This document shows, one piece after another, positions 24,213 through 36,225 of a stretch of DNA of 64,000 nt (within the stretch, counting starts at the first letter, position 1; each line of letters begins with the position of its first letter). This DNA comes from Glossina fuscipes. Its lineage: Eukaryota > Arthropoda > Insecta > Diptera > Glossinidae. Location: NCBI RefSeq assembly GCF_014805625.2, contig NW_023998416.1, forward strand, positions 33,210,375 to 33,274,374. The letters are read 5' to 3'. A program made the translations under genes and the position numbers. Under the pieces are notes generated by a model, which was not told the origin of the DNA, did no database searches, and saw only the letters and a program-made list of their open reading frames with translations.

Positions 24213-24515
24213 TGTACCCCTTTGGCACAAGGGTATATTAATTTTAAGTGGATGTATGCAACAACCAGACAGCCTAAAGATAGGCCGACCTTCTATTGTA
24301 CCGAAAAATAAATCACTGATTCGATTTAGGTGAGTTCGTATGCCGGACGCCTCGCTATTTTGTCTCCAGCCTACAGTCCCAAATTTTTAAAATATCTGAG
24401 ACCAAGAAGTTTTGGTCCAAGGACAAAAGCCGTTGAAAACTGTTCGAATCGGACTACTCTTCCGATCATTTCCCATAGAATGTCTTATTTTGAAAGGTCG
24501 TTATACTGTAAGGTG
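24213..24515 (+). repeat. Family 1 interspersed repeat, + copy lacking its 3' end
   Basis: Landmarks in order are GGCACAAGGGTATATTAATT, GTGGATGTATGCAACAACCA, TTCTATTGTACCGA, CTGATTCGATTTAGG, TTTTGGTCCAAGGACAAAAG, CGAATCGGACTACTCTT, and GAATGTCTTATTTTGAAAGG. The 3' terminal portion is absent. Confidence 0.75.
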
Positions 24516-24623
24516 GTGCTGATTGCTTAATGGTTGACCGTGGCCCACTGTAATGTTTTCATTTGTTTGATAAATTAATTATTAAAGCTAGCTGCTTCTA
24601 ATAAAACCTTGCAGCCAATGGCA

Positions 24624-24989
24624 TTATTCATCAACTTTATCAGAAAGCAAATGCCTACGAAATTTGTCGTTGAACAGTTTCGCGACTCCCGCAACTGATT
24701 TAATTGTCGATATTACATCAGTTAGCGTAAGCAGTTGCGAATTCCAATTCCAATGCACAAAGTCTGGACTTTGCAAAAGGCCGAAAAGATCGTACTCGCT
24801 TCCCCACCGTAAGCTATTTACTCTTAACTGTCCACTATCAAGCATATGGTGTATAGCTTCAATTAGGTGCGTTATAGTAAAAATTCGAGATAACAGTTCA
24901 ATCTTCTTTTTGAATTTTATCAAACGACTCGATTTATTTAATGAGTGTAGGCTGGAAACTTCATCGTTCTTAAAGGAGCTTGCATGCTA
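24624..24989 (-). CDS. Unidentified protein-like open frame, candidate 3' exon
   Basis: The minus-strand frame is open for about 120 codons from a TAG near 24987 to the TAA before 24624. It is preceded by GCAAAGCAATTTTAG, a good acceptor whose AG is followed directly by CATGCAAGC, so it could be a terminal exon. The inferred peptide has a balanced, protein-like composition, with blocks such as IFTITHLIEAIHHMLDSGQL, LRWGSEYDLFGLLQSPDF and LFNDKFRRHLLSDKVDE, and reads as helical. The first in-frame ATG is internal (MLDSGQL). I do not recognise the family. It may be an exon of an unrelated gene, a processed pseudogene or a transposon remnant. The opposite strand is also open here (24664-24990), which weakens the case. 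Confidence 0.3.
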
Positions 24990-26925
24990 AAATTGCTTTG
25001 CTTTTGCTATTGAAATATTCGATTTTGTCACAAATAGTCGAGAAATGTTCTGGTTTTTTACAATCTCAGCGAATTTTCGTTTGTTGATTTGCTGAATGAC
25101 AGAAGAAGAAGCAGAAAAGTTCTAGACATGAAAATTTTCAGAATGAATGCAACCCCACATTATTTAACCCATATTTTGGATGCATTGTATCTCTATTGCT
25201 CCTTTATCGATATCAAACGATGAAAATAGCATAGGTCGGCTAACATTTGATCTCTGAAGAGGGGAGTCGAAAAATCTCCTACGTATCTAACAGCATCAAA
25301 CTGTAGCTATTGCCTGAATTTCGATCTAAGATTTACCAAAAGACTGAATACTGGCCAAGTTTCTTACCAAAACTTTGGCCGTACAAAGCTATGACAATAA
25401 TTTTTGTTATGCGTAAAGGGCTTAATTACCCCTCGCATTTTCAGGCATGTCCACGCATGTGGCTACTTTAATAGACGAGCTCGCTTACACAGATAAAAAT
25501 TTCCAGTCTGCTGCCTAACCAACCGTCTCACAATAATGAGTGAATCTGTGAAAAGAACCACAACACGATGCAACGAAACCCACAAATATTTGAAAAACAT
25601 GCGTTACATAGCATCAACATCAAAATTGAAGTACTATGGTAAGAGTATGCGAAGTGAACGTGTTAGAGCGACTGAACGAACGAGTACGAGAGTAGGAGAA
25701 CGAGTGAAAATCGCAGCTAAGTTTGTTGATAGCGTGGTTGTTACTTATGAGTCATGGTTTTGTTACTAACCCATAAACCACATTTTTTAATTCAATAGAT
25801 TTGCTTTACAAATCATGGCGGTCAACTATTTTGAGTGTGTTTGTTGGTTAATGATAAACACGTTGTTAGATGACGACGATGGAGGATTTGAGGGAAATTT
25901 CCGCAAATTGTTTATATCATTATTATTTTCCCAAAAAATTAACAACATTGTGTGCTTTTAGGTTAAGAGCACTAAAAAAATTTTTTAATAATTATTGCTC
26001 TCTAGCATATTTTCATTGTATTTGGCGTGTAACAAGTATTCATTCACACATCCGTACAATCGCATAGACATAGTTGATTCGCATACATTATTTCATTTAC
26101 CTAATGCTTTTGTTGAAACACCTCACGTGTTTTTTTGGCTTTAAAACATGTTGAGGAGCGTTATGCAAACAGCCACAACTATAATCTGGCTTTAAATTTA
26201 TAATTTATGAACGCAAAGCCATATTTCACGTTTGATACGTTTTTTTTCATTATATGTGTATTTCGCATTTCACTAAGGTTTCCACAGGTTTTTGGGTATA
26301 CTTGAAAATGCTTCGTCTGGTCATTGTCTGGAGAAATGGGTTGCCCGGTTGCACCATTCACTTACATAATAATTTATTCTGGGCTCGGTTTATTGTTCTC
26401 GATATCGGACAAATTCGATCGAGTCAAGTAAAGAGGTGTGGATTGTTGATAAAGTATGCATTTCTCTTGCTATCAAGTGAAGAATCTCTCGATCGTAAAG
26501 TTCCTGTCGAGCAACGTTGTCGAATCGCGATCCAGTTTGCTCGAGATTGACAATAATAAAGAGAGGCCCTGTTTCTTTTAGGCCGATGTGCTTCGCTGGC
26601 TCAAATGTAAAGCATGCGATGATACCTTGACAAGAAGAAAGAAAGCACTAAGGGCGGAATCTAGCAGTACTCCACATATTATTTATTTTGGAATATGTCG
26701 TACTTTGTAATTGAGTGGATCAACATAAAATTATCATCTTATTTCTGCCTGTTTGTCCATTAAAAATATGCTTACCTATCTGTTTGACCAGTTAGCTGCG
26801 GAATTTACCTGTAATAGTCTTTTGCGACTCCCTCTATAGCGGATTTACTGATGGTAGAAAGACAACACTTCATTAAATTGAACTTGTTTTAGGTATTAGG
26901 GAAGTTTAAAATTTGTATATCGAAT
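24990..26925. other. Non-coding stretch, no gene recognised
   Basis: Open frames at 25536-25769 (+, Arg/Ser/Thr-rich from an ACGAACGAGTACGAGAG tract) and 26254-26550 (+, 98 codons) have no recognisable motif. No repeat family was placed here. Confidence 0.4.
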
Positions 26926-26929
26926 AATC

Positions 26930-27185
26930 ATTTTTGTGTTGATCCACGCCTTGTATATAGTTAACTGGCCGAAGCCCATTTCTTTTCTTTCTTCAGTGGT
27001 GTCTGCTGTGAGAATCTTTTCATTTTCTTGGCAAATACGAAGTCGATTGATCAGGAGACTGTTTACCACAGACATTACAGAGGCAGACAGACAGACCGAC
27101 GGATATGATTATATCGGTTCAGAATTTGACGCTGGTGTTACGTCTGCTATAAACACTTTCCTGGTCGCAAAAATGAAGCTACGGC
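26930..27185 (-). repeat. Family 2 / mini-me-like fragment, reverse
   Basis: GAAGTCGATTGATCAGGAGA is followed by the reverse (GTCY)n tract CAGACAGACAGACCGACGGA (27083-27102), then GATTATATCGGTTCAGAATT and TTGACGCTGG. This order matches the classic dipteran mini-me core read backwards. It opens a 2.2-kb cluster of nested repeats. Confidence 0.65.
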
Positions 27186-27326
27186 CTTCAAATTAGGCAG
27201 GACTGTTAAGACTTTTTTTCATTAATTTTTGATAAAAGTAACATAGAAAAACACCACGGCCACGACCCACGATTACACATTTGCACACGGCTTTGATTTT
27301 AATGCAATTATTCAAAATCAGGTATT

Positions 27327-27395
27327 ATATGGGCCGATGTCGAAAAAGCTGTCTAATCCGAATCATTTTCAACAGCGTTCACCCCTGGGACAGAA
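27327..27395 (-). repeat. Family 1 short reverse fragment
   Basis: GGGCCGATGTCGAAAAAGC, then TCCGAATCATTTTCAACAGC and GTTCACCCCTGGGACAGAAC, match the mid part of the reverse copy at 19.8 kb. It ends abruptly at the family 3 element. Confidence 0.65.
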
Positions 27396-27397
27396 CA

Positions 27398-27456
27398 TAT
27401 TAGTATTATTATTATAATTTCAGACTAATGAAACAAATTCTTAGACTAAAAGGAAC
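27398..27456 (-). repeat. Family 3 (AAT)n-tailed element, reverse fragment
   Basis: The TATTATTATTATAATTTC tail on the left is followed by AGACTAATGAAACAAATTCT and TAGACTAAAAGG. The same AGACTAATGAA...AATTCTTAGACTAAAA core occurs at 46.1 kb. Confidence 0.65.
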
Positions 27457-27459
27457 AAG

Positions 27460-28250
27460 TAAACAAATTGAATTCGGTCGGGACCGAATTTTTTGTACAC
27501 ATCACCGTTATCCTGAAGACGACAAACGGAGTAGAAGAACAAAATTTTCGCACTATATAATATGGAGTGGGCGCAGTAGATTTCTTCTATTTTCAAAACA
27601 AAGCTTTTTGTCGTAGCGGCATAGGCGTGGTCTTTGAAAAGTTTAGGTCAATTCCGAATTTCTTTGCAAATTTGTAGGCGATATCTTGCTTTTCGCTAAC
27701 GGGAGAATGTTTAAAACAACGTTGCGCAAACGGACAGATGGACACACGAACAGACGGGACGGGGTTTAGGTGCATTCCAAATTTGAAATTGGCCAAGACT
27801 TTGCATACTTCATAGGGTTTTTGAAGCTTGTTTCTGCGCGTTATAAAGGATTTAAAAAACCCATTAAATTTTGATATACAATAATATTGTGTGGGCGTGG
27901 TCAATATATTTCAACTTCATACACAAATGCTACAGTTAGATTTATCTGCTATAGTTTATGAGTATTGAGCAAAAAACCAAAACCCATCGCCAAAACACCC
28001 AGCACCAAAACCAGAGCTGTTCCCAGTTTGCGTGGTACTGCGCGCATGCCCGTCGACCAATTTGACCCATTCTCAATACCAACTTGCGTGCAAAAACTTC
28101 CAATGTTTTTGCCAAATTTGAAGTCGATAGCTGCATTTCTGCGGCCAGGAGAATGTTTAAAGCAGACTTTACAGAGACGGATATTTTGTGGGACCTCTGA
28201 AGTTTATATATACCTTTCGTTCTTCAGTGATGGGTACAAAAATTCTATTT
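27460..28250 (-). repeat. Family 2 interspersed repeat, long reverse copy
   Basis: It begins GAACAAGTAAACAAATTGAA then TTCGGTCGGGACCGAATTTT, the reverse complement of the family 2 3' end. Next come GTGGGCGCAGTAGATTTC, TGCAAATTTGTAGGCGATAT, GTGCATTCCAAATTTGAAAT, GAGCTGTTCCCAGTTTGC, and CAAATTTGAAGTCGATAGC. It ends CTTCAGTGATGGGTACAAAA at 28211-28230, the reversed start. At nearly 800 bases it exceeds the + copy at 12.97 kb and contains what may be an internal partial duplication. Open frames 27593-27904 (-) and 27965-28267 (+) fall inside it. Confidence 0.75.
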
Positions 28251-28859
28251 GGAAAAAAAATTTTTAAAAGAAGTAAACGTTCATGCTCTTTATGATCCCT
28301 AATGGGCCTTCTTTTAACAGATCTCTCCCGTCACGGTACTAAAAACCCAATATAATTATATTATTAAGATATATTTACGACTATCATTACCTGTAAACAA
28401 GTAGCGAAAAGTAAGAGTGCAGTATTAATAGCAAAAGTAAAATACATTTCTCAGAAAGTGTTTCTTCGCAATTTTATTTATTTTTATATGGATTTAAGTA
28501 CATAACAGCGATAACAGTAACATGACAAGAAACAAGCAAATGCGTCAACTAGAAGATAAGTTTTGAAACGTGGCTATCGTGTAAAGCGAAGGGGAGACGA
28601 ACACGTAGCAAAATTATACTCCAAAATCTTCTATCCACACCAACTTTTGCCCAACAGCAGATACACACAAAAAGAATGAAATTTCCATAGTCCACAATAT
28701 TGGGTGGACGTTGCCGATGTTTTCCACTTTTACACATACACAGCAAGATTGTCCATGCAATGTACGTGCATTTCTTTAACGTTGTAGTTTGGTTAAAACG
28801 GGGGAGCAAAAATCTCTTTATTGCTTACGTTTACGTTATGCTGCATTTATTGTAGTGTA

Positions 28860-29100
28860 CGTACTTTGAAAGGTTTGGCTAATTTTCAATATCAACCTGG
28901 GTCCTAGAATTTCTAATGTCTTTTATCAAACTTGAAGCCGCCACCATAATTTTCTACCACATTTTAGACATTTCACAGACATATATTTGAACAGACGGAC
29001 ATGTTTTAATCCATTTGGGATATGATGGTTATCAAGAATATATCGAAATTAAAGCGATTCAGAGTGGATCATAATCCAGAGTATATATGCTTTAGGGTAT
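28860..29100 (-). repeat. Family 2 interspersed repeat, reverse fragment
   Basis: GGCTAATTTTCAATATCAAC, TCTAATGTCTTTTATCAAAC, TTGAAGCCGCCACC, GAACAGACGGACATGTTTTA and CCAGAGTATATATGCTTTAG follow the same order as the reverse copy at 28.05-28.23 kb, with more decay. Confidence 0.55.
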
Positions 29101-30173
29101 CTCTAAAGCTTCATTCTAAACGTTGCATACGTTTTAACCTGACGAATATATCCTCATCCTTCGTTTGCTTTTATGAAGAGGTATAATCACACACACAATA
29201 ACATCACAATAAGAGCAAAGGAATGTGATAAAAACATTATATTTGCTTAAAGTAATTCTATGAATGCAGTGAACATATAAAAGCCAGAACTCCTCATTAG
29301 TGGACGGACAACCTATCATCGTTGGCGAATGATGTGGATTTGAAAGAAACATGATCAGTGAATAATTCGATTTGTTTACAAATGTACTTATTTATCGGAA
29401 CTTTCCCCTCTACATTCATTTTCATCTTTTCATTGTTTTCATTTAAAGGAAGAAGTCGAGTATTGGAAGAAGTCGAAATGTCTATTTATCATAGAAATGA
29501 AGAATAAACTAATTTAAAGGCCACGATTAAAAATGATGCAAACGCATTGGCAATAAACAAAAGAAAACCCATATATCTCTTTTTTCTACAGATTACATTA
29601 AAATTACGTAGACCTTTAGCTTAGAGAATATTTAGCTCGATTTTAAAAAAATTCCAAGTTTAAACCAAACTAAATTTAACTAAAAGCCGTATTTCTTCTT
29701 GGTATCGGAGAGTTTTATTGTCATTTTTCCTCACAAATGCCAAATTTGATGCAAATTAAAAAAAACGGTGCTACTAAAGCAGTCACAAACTCTTATGAGT
29801 AGGGTCCAGTGACGGAACGAAGTCTTCGCCATTTCTTGAAAGAGCTACCGTGTGAATGCATGATTTTCAGTTGGTGTAATTGTCTAAAGACTTTGTTTGA
29901 AATAAATAAGACGTATAATACCTATCAACAGAATGAAGCTCTTCCACCAATCGTGATTGGTTTCACGCGCCAAGTGCTTCTTATATTATAAGAAGAAATA
30001 AATGATTAAATAAATTAACAACTATTAACCTAAAATTGCTGGAACAGATATTAAAGTAAAGTCTTTTCATCTAATTTACTTGTATTCTATTCTATTTTTG
30101 ATTTAATTCGAAAGACATGTTGTCGTCTTATTGTGAGCAACAACATAGAAACGTCACAAATAGCAGGGCTTTT
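29101..30173. other. Non-coding stretch, no gene recognised
   Basis: Nothing coding is recognised. The open frame at 29809-29991 is short and has no motif. Confidence 0.45.
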
Positions 30174-30350
30174 TGCACCACCTAAGGTATAAGGATGTAT
30201 GAAGTTCATTCCGATTTGTCCAACACCTCGAAGAACTTGACATAGACCCATTTCTCATAATACCAATCGGTTTAGAATCTCTTTCGGAAACGATTTAAGC
30301 TTGTCGGTCCGTTTGTTCACCCGTTTGTATAGGATTTTTCTGACTTAACG
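30174..30350 (+). repeat. Family 1 fragment, + strand
   Basis: TGCACCACCTAAGGTATAAG, CAACACCTCGAAGAACTTG, CTCATAATACCAATCGGTTT, and CGATTTAAGCTTGTCGGTCC with GTTTGTTCACCCGTTTGT as the decayed (GTCY)n tract. Confidence 0.6.
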
Positions 30351-30645
30351 CATTTACGTTATAGCAAAATTAATAATGAAATATTTTATTGTGACAATTG
30401 CTCTGTAAGGTCAAGTTTAATGGAAAATTGCGAAAACTATGACAATTACACCCAATTCTATGACCAGTTATCGGTCACAACGTCAGAATACGCCTTTAAT
30501 CCTTAACTTATTCTACTCGTACTTGGCAGACTGATGATCGAAATGATAAGCATTTGTTTGGAAATGATGTCCTCATGCCATCACACAAATATATTCAATA
30601 TCGATTTGACACTATATATTCGACATTACATAGATTCAAAATATA

Positions 30646-30740
30646 CAGAATACATTATTATTATTATTACTATTAATTTAGCCAGAGAAATAAATCGTAA
30701 GACTAAAGTCTTAAAGCACTATTATCTAAGGGTATCCCGA
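30646..30740 (-). repeat. Family 3 (AAT)n-tailed element, reverse copy
   Basis: The ATTATTATTATTATTACTAT tail is followed by TTTAGCCAGAGAAATAAATC, GTAAGACTAAAGTCTTAAAG, and CACTATTATCTAAGGGTATC. It matches the reverse complement of 48024-48116 over nearly its whole length. Confidence 0.7.
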
Positions 30741-31412
30741 ATTGAACGCATTTAAAAAACAAGGAATAAACTAAATTCCATTTCTACACAAACTTTTAAA
30801 TGCTACAAATATATTTAAATTGCTTTCTCATTTTACGATGTTTCGATTGTTAACAGTTTGGCAGACTATTCTTATCAACATTTTTACATAAATATTGCCA
30901 ATAGTTTGCTATGGAAAGATTTCAACGAGAGCAGAGAAATGAAAAGAGAGAGATTATTTTATTTCACTTGAAGGAATATTAAAACATGTTACATGCGACG
31001 ACGAGTTCACTTTGATATTTGAACCGTAAGCACTTGCATCGACTCGAACGTAGCGACAAACAACGACTGTGTGAGCAGTTGAAATATGAGGAGACATAAT
31101 GGAATGCATATTAATATGATTTCAAGTTTTTATCGATAAACATATGCAAGAGGTTGCGACCACGCAAAGAAAATTTTCAATGAATATTCTACACGACCAC
31201 GCCATACCATGTTAACGTGCAATATGGCAAGTCATGAAACAAAAAGGAAATTAAAATGTATTCCGAAGGTCGGCGAATTCAGTTTGACATATGAACCGTA
31301 GTGGACTTATTCCAGCATAAAAGATGAGTCAAACAGCAACAGCGTGCTCTATGAGGTAATCTGACAGAAAGTATACATCAGTGCAGTTGCACACTTGTGA
31401 TGTAGGATATAC

Positions 31413-31515
31413 CAAGTTTGTGCAGACCTATGCAACACCCAGCAGGGCTTAAGGTAGATTGTACTGATCGATTCAGAGGCAATTTCTAAGTCAATCTGCG
31501 ATTGCCTACTAAGCC
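31413..31515 (+). repeat. Family 1 fragment, + strand
   Basis: GTTTGTGCAGACCTATGCAA, CACCCAGCAGGGCTTAAGG and TTGTACTGATCGATTCAGAG match family 1 positions 40-130. The fragment stops before the (GTCY)n tract. Confidence 0.6.
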
Positions 31516-31811
31516 TGTGGCACACTATTAAGCAATACAGTTTTATTAACTGGCGTTAATAATTCCTTGCTTACGCTGAAAAATGATGCTCTTTATTTGG
31601 TCTTCTTCTTCTTCTTTCGCCTTCTAATTAACGTACCTAAAGAAATTCTTACAATGGCGAGCTGTGTCGATTGTTACAAATTGGTAGACTGTTAAGTTTT
31701 GCTGTAATGTTAAGCTGGGAATTGGGCGCGACGCCCACAATAACCACATAATCAAAGTAAGCTTGGAACAAAAAGTGCCTCACGGTCCACTACATCACCC
31801 TACATTTATTT

Positions 31812-32027
31812 ATATAATGATTTGGTAAAGTAAGATGCTATACGGCAAGTGGTCCGAATTGGGCCATTTTCCAAAACGTTCTTCCTTGGTCGAGACACGT
31901 TATGCTGCCAAATTTCACCATAATATCTTAAAAATTGCAGCCTGTAGAGTGAACACAAGAAAAAGAGGCATACAGACGGGCAGATTAATGATATAATATA
32001 ATGTGGACCTATCTGAAGAAAGCTGAA
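31812..32027 (-). repeat. Family 1 fragment, reverse
   Basis: CAAGTGGTCCGAATTGGGCC, AACGTTCTTCCTTGGTCGAG, CTGCCAAATTTCACCATAAT, ATCTTAAAAATTGCAGCCTG, then ACAGACGGGCAGATTAATGA as the reversed (GTCY)n tract. Confidence 0.65.
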
Positions 32028-34132
32028 CAGCTTGTGCATTCTTGAAGACCACTTGTACTTAAAAATGATCGTGGCACTCTTTTAATAATCACAATAATCA
32101 TCATAAAGCGAGCGTCTCAAAATGTGCGTCGAAAACGAATTTTCAGAGACCGTATAAACGGAGCTGGCGCATAAGGCGAAAGATATGTGCAACGTAGGAA
32201 AAGTTACTATAATTCCAATTGTGACTTTAGGCGCGGAAGTAGTACCAAAAGGTGCGTAACATACCTAGAGATATACAATGTGCTGGGGAAGGCACAAAAG
32301 CGATGCTGCTCTCTGCAGAGAGCTCGACGCGAAGATGTCTGCAACACCAATAGATGCAGTTGCTATAATTATAAAATAAATAGATCACAAGAACGTTAAG
32401 AGTCATAGTTACAAAACAGCTGAGCCTAACCCTTTAAATTCCCCTTTAAAAGTCCTTCAAAACCTGTAACTTCTTAGTTCTAAACTGAGGAATGTAAGAC
32501 TACATAATAATAATAATAATAATAACAATAATAAAATGGAAATCTTTATTTTAGCTCATAAAAAATGGACGTGTACGCAAATTTTTCTATGAGCATCAGT
32601 TTGACTTTCAGCATATCTCAAACTGTTCTTCAAATGAACCTACTGAAAGCACGTACATCGTCTGTAGGAGTTTTAAATAGGGCAAGCTCTATGGATAAAT
32701 AGCATCAAACACAAAAAATGTTGTCACGCTGGTTTAATTCGAAGCCGCGTCGGTTGATAAAACTAAGACGGTATCAAATACCAGAATTGGCAGGGAAAGC
32801 CTTCGGGTGGAATAAAACTTAAGATGGTGCTCAGATTGTCGTTTCGGAAGAAAAGGTATTTTCTCTCAGAAAGGTGGGAGAAAAATCTAGCTGGACAACG
32901 CTTTAAATAGAATTGTTTATTATTATTAGTGGATTATGTTCATCTGTGGAAAAAAACATCTTTAACATATTTTTAGACTACGTATTTTTAAAAAAACAGA
33001 TATTCTTAGCACAGTAGTAGTACAGTAGACGCTATAATACGATGACTAGTTCCCTATTATATAAACCCCTGTTGTATGAGTCACTTAGATTATAAAAGTA
33101 CAGACATCGCTCTGTTAACACAGTCCTTGCAAAGCCTGATTTCGATACAATAAGGTACACTATGCATTGATTTGCGCTCTATACGATATTTTAATTTGAA
33201 TAAGAAACTAAGAAAGTTGCGTATAAGACGGCATCGAGACAACAGGCTACGAATTAATCGTATTAGGCGAGGGATGCAGGTAAATGTGGCATTGATAACT
33301 TAAAGCAGCTGCTTTACCTCCTATGTATAAAATAACTTTATTTAATAATATGCGTAGACATTACCTTAGACCTAAATACTTTTTTTCGTTTCTTGGGAAG
33401 AAGAGAAATGTGTACAAAAATATTAATACATATATTTTTCTTCGTGTAATGCGCACTCTTCTTATATGGACGTATGTCATAGGGTAGTCTGCTATAATTG
33501 ACAATCTATATATCCATGCTGTAGACTTTAAATGATGCATTTCACGCCGGACTGACTTTTATAATTCTTCTGGCTTTGACAATGCTTTCGAGAAATTCAC
33601 AGCTCGTCGGATATATAGAAAAGTTTACTGTTGCTTGAGATGGACATTATGAAATAAATGAGTGTAGAAAAAGTAAAACGAATAAAATTTATTTATAACG
33701 TTGACTGTATAAAGTGAGTTTAAGGCTTACATACTTTTATCTTTCTGCCGAGTATATCTGTTACAAGCACAAGAACGTTTAGGTTTTTGGAATGTCTTTT
33801 CCTTTTTTCTTTGTCTGTTTGTTTGCATATTTTCATTGTTGTTTGTGCTACCAACGGGTTTTGCTACTTAATTTAGTTACTCTGTCCTGTCTCAGGGCTA
33901 TTTTTGGTCATGTTGTCATACAATGGTAGATTGTTTTTTTTCAAAAGTATGCAGTAAACCATACGTTCATCTCAATGTGTTCTAAAAGGAAATACGTTTT
34001 TTCATTTCATTCAATGCAACCATCCATTCATAGCTTGAAGGTATAAGAGCATATAATTGTCAGATATTCCATTTGTTGACAGTGTTGAGTATAAATTATG
34101 CGAAAACACCTTTTTCAGGTTCTCGTCTCCAC
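32028..34132. other. Non-coding stretch with an (AAT)n microsatellite
   Basis: No recognised gene. An (ATA)n tract with one interruption lies at about 32505-32536. Confidence 0.45.
32505..32536. repeat. (AAT)n microsatellite
   Basis: About ten trinucleotide units with one AAC interruption. No family 3 core is recognised beside it. Confidence 0.9.
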
Positions 34133-34787
34133 TCATTACACCCTACACCATTTATAGTGCAGGCTGTATTAAGTTAGTGTGGATGTATCTAACACGCAGA
34201 AGAGTCTAACACAGTCCCACCTGTTATTATACCGATCGATTCAGAATCGTATTCTGATTCGATCTATATCTGTCTGTCCGCTTAATGTCTGATTTGGTAC
34301 AGTGACGTGTTTTGACCCAAGGACCAACGTTATTGAAAATGGTTGAGATCTGTCCACTTTTACGACCACTCTCTATATAACGCCTTGCTCTGAAATGTCA
34401 TTAAATAGATAAAAATTGTAAGTTTGAAAATTTCTCCGCAAAAGTAACTAAGTAGTAGTATTTCGGCATTGCAAATTGGTGTGAAAACTTTGGACCGGCT
34501 GGGGCAATTTTTGAACCGCTCTCATATAGTAAAAACTAAAGTTCATGCGACAAAACGGCATAATTGTCAACTTTGGGTTCTGCAAGCATCAAACTTGTAC
34601 TACTTTAGATTGAATGTTGGGCCCGCTTCCCCATAAATACGCACTTGAAAAATATGCCTATATATGGAAACAAGATATAATTTTGGTGTTTGATAATAAA
34701 AATAAGAATTGCGTTAGACAATGTGATGTAGAGTATTTAATGATCGGTCTTGCCCGACCATAAAGTTCTTATTTGTTTTATGTTGAA
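34133..34787 (+). repeat. Family 1 interspersed repeat, near full-length + copy
   Basis: It starts TTACACCCTACACCATTTAT and carries CTAACACGCAGAAGAG, TTATACCGATCGATTCAGAA, CTGTCTGTCCGC, AGTGACGTGTTTTGACCCAA, the CTCTATATAACGCCTTG block, and CTCTCATATAGTAAAAACTA. It ends TATTTAATGATCGGTCTTGC then CCGACCATAAAGTTCTTATT TGTT. At about 650 bases it sets the apparent full length. Its last ~160 bases are almost identical to the copy ending at 40.32 kb. Confidence 0.85.
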
Positions 34788-35204
34788 TTTGGTAGGACAT
34801 ATGTTGACAATGGTTGGTTGATGAAGTACAAGTTATCTGAGCTTTAAAACCATCTTATGAGGTTTTATATCAAGTTAGCAGCAACTCCAGACACACACAC
34901 ACAAAATGAAACCACATTACGACGCGCCGAGTCATTTATTGTTAACTTGGACAATATCTTTCAAGGAGAAGGAGAAACGAACTTTTCCGATATTTAGCGA
35001 AATCACCTATTTTTAATTCATAATCTTATATATTAATATTGTGTTCATATTTTAACCTTTTTCTAATATTTGGTCTAAATTATTGAACGGGCTTATCAAA
35101 ATGCCTTTAGTCAGATATATCCTTTTTATATCCTTAAAAATCCTTTGAAATTTTCCTTTGAAACTTTGCACTGCATTTGGGTATTTCGTTGCCATTTTCA
35201 TTGT

Positions 35205-35535
35205 AAAACAAGTAAAAAATCTACAGTGGGACATGACACATCATTAAATACCCTACACCAATCCGTTCAATGGATATAAAGGATTTTCAAAATAAAGCGT
35301 AAAATTGGAAGTGATCGAAAAAGTGATTGGACCCGAACCATTTCAATAGTGTTTGTCCTTTGTCCAAAACACGTCGGTGCGACCCATTTCATCAAAATAT
35401 CTCGATAACCCCAGTCTACAAGTTGAAAATAAGATAAATAAAGAGTATAACTCTGGGTTTACCTCAATTTCTCCTGAGTGGTGCTCATATTCGTACAAAC
35501 TTAATATACCTTTGTACTACATGTGGCGCGTGGTA
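35205..35535 (-). repeat. Family 1 interspersed repeat, reverse copy with internal deletion
   Basis: It begins AAAACAAGTAAAAAATCTAC, then CATCATTAAATACCCTACAC (reversed 3' end). Next come GAAGTGATCGAAAAAGTG, TTTCAATAGTGTTTGTCC, CATTTCATCAAAATATCTCG, and CAAACTTAATATACCTTTGT at the reversed start. The central AT-rich part is lost. Confidence 0.8.
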
Positions 35536-36225
35536 TTGGTAGTTATACCGCACAAATTTAGTTAACCAATAAGAATGAAATGATCATGATTATCTATTAA
35601 AATATACAGTAATCTCTTGTTGCTACGACGTAGATTATCGTCATAGGTTTACTCATTTTAAAATTTCGAGGAAACTTACCTTTTTGGCCACAACTCCTTT
35701 ACAACAACAATGGCGTTATCAAACGACATTAAGTTGATTAAGTTTGACTAATGAAAAACCTTTTCTTTGAAATTGAAAGCCATTGCGTTCACGACAAGTC
35801 CCTTTGTAAGTGTAGCAAATGTCATTGTTTCCACTTTATATGTCGAGATAACAGGTTCTCCTATTGTCAAAATGGATTTGATACTAATTAGTAGCTACGT
35901 AAAGCGAGACAGTTTAGAACACGTAAGAAGTCGTATATGTGAATACCATAGTAATCAATTCAAGTTTACGCAACAGTTGGAAAATATTTCCTGAAGTTTT
36001 GAAGTGTCCGTATTTTGAAGTCACGATCAAAACTTAAAAATTTTGTCCGAGAGAATGAATCTCAGCTCAAATTTTTCGCCATCGCTTGTATCACGTCAAT
36101 TATGAAAATGAGCGAATGCGGTTCTCAAATCACAAGGCCAACATGTACCAACTTTAATCATTGTTAAATTATTAATATTAACTCTTCTTCTTTCTTTCCT
36201 AACCTAGTCCAGATTCCGTCCCTGG
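35536..36225. other. Non-coding stretch, no gene recognised
   Basis: No coding homology is recognised. The open frame at 35767-35994 has no motif. Confidence 0.4.

Noticed and set aside
27593..28267. Open frames of about 100 codons on both strands
   Set aside because: They coincide with the reverse family 2 copy; similar peptide shadows appear in other family 2 copies without frame conservation.
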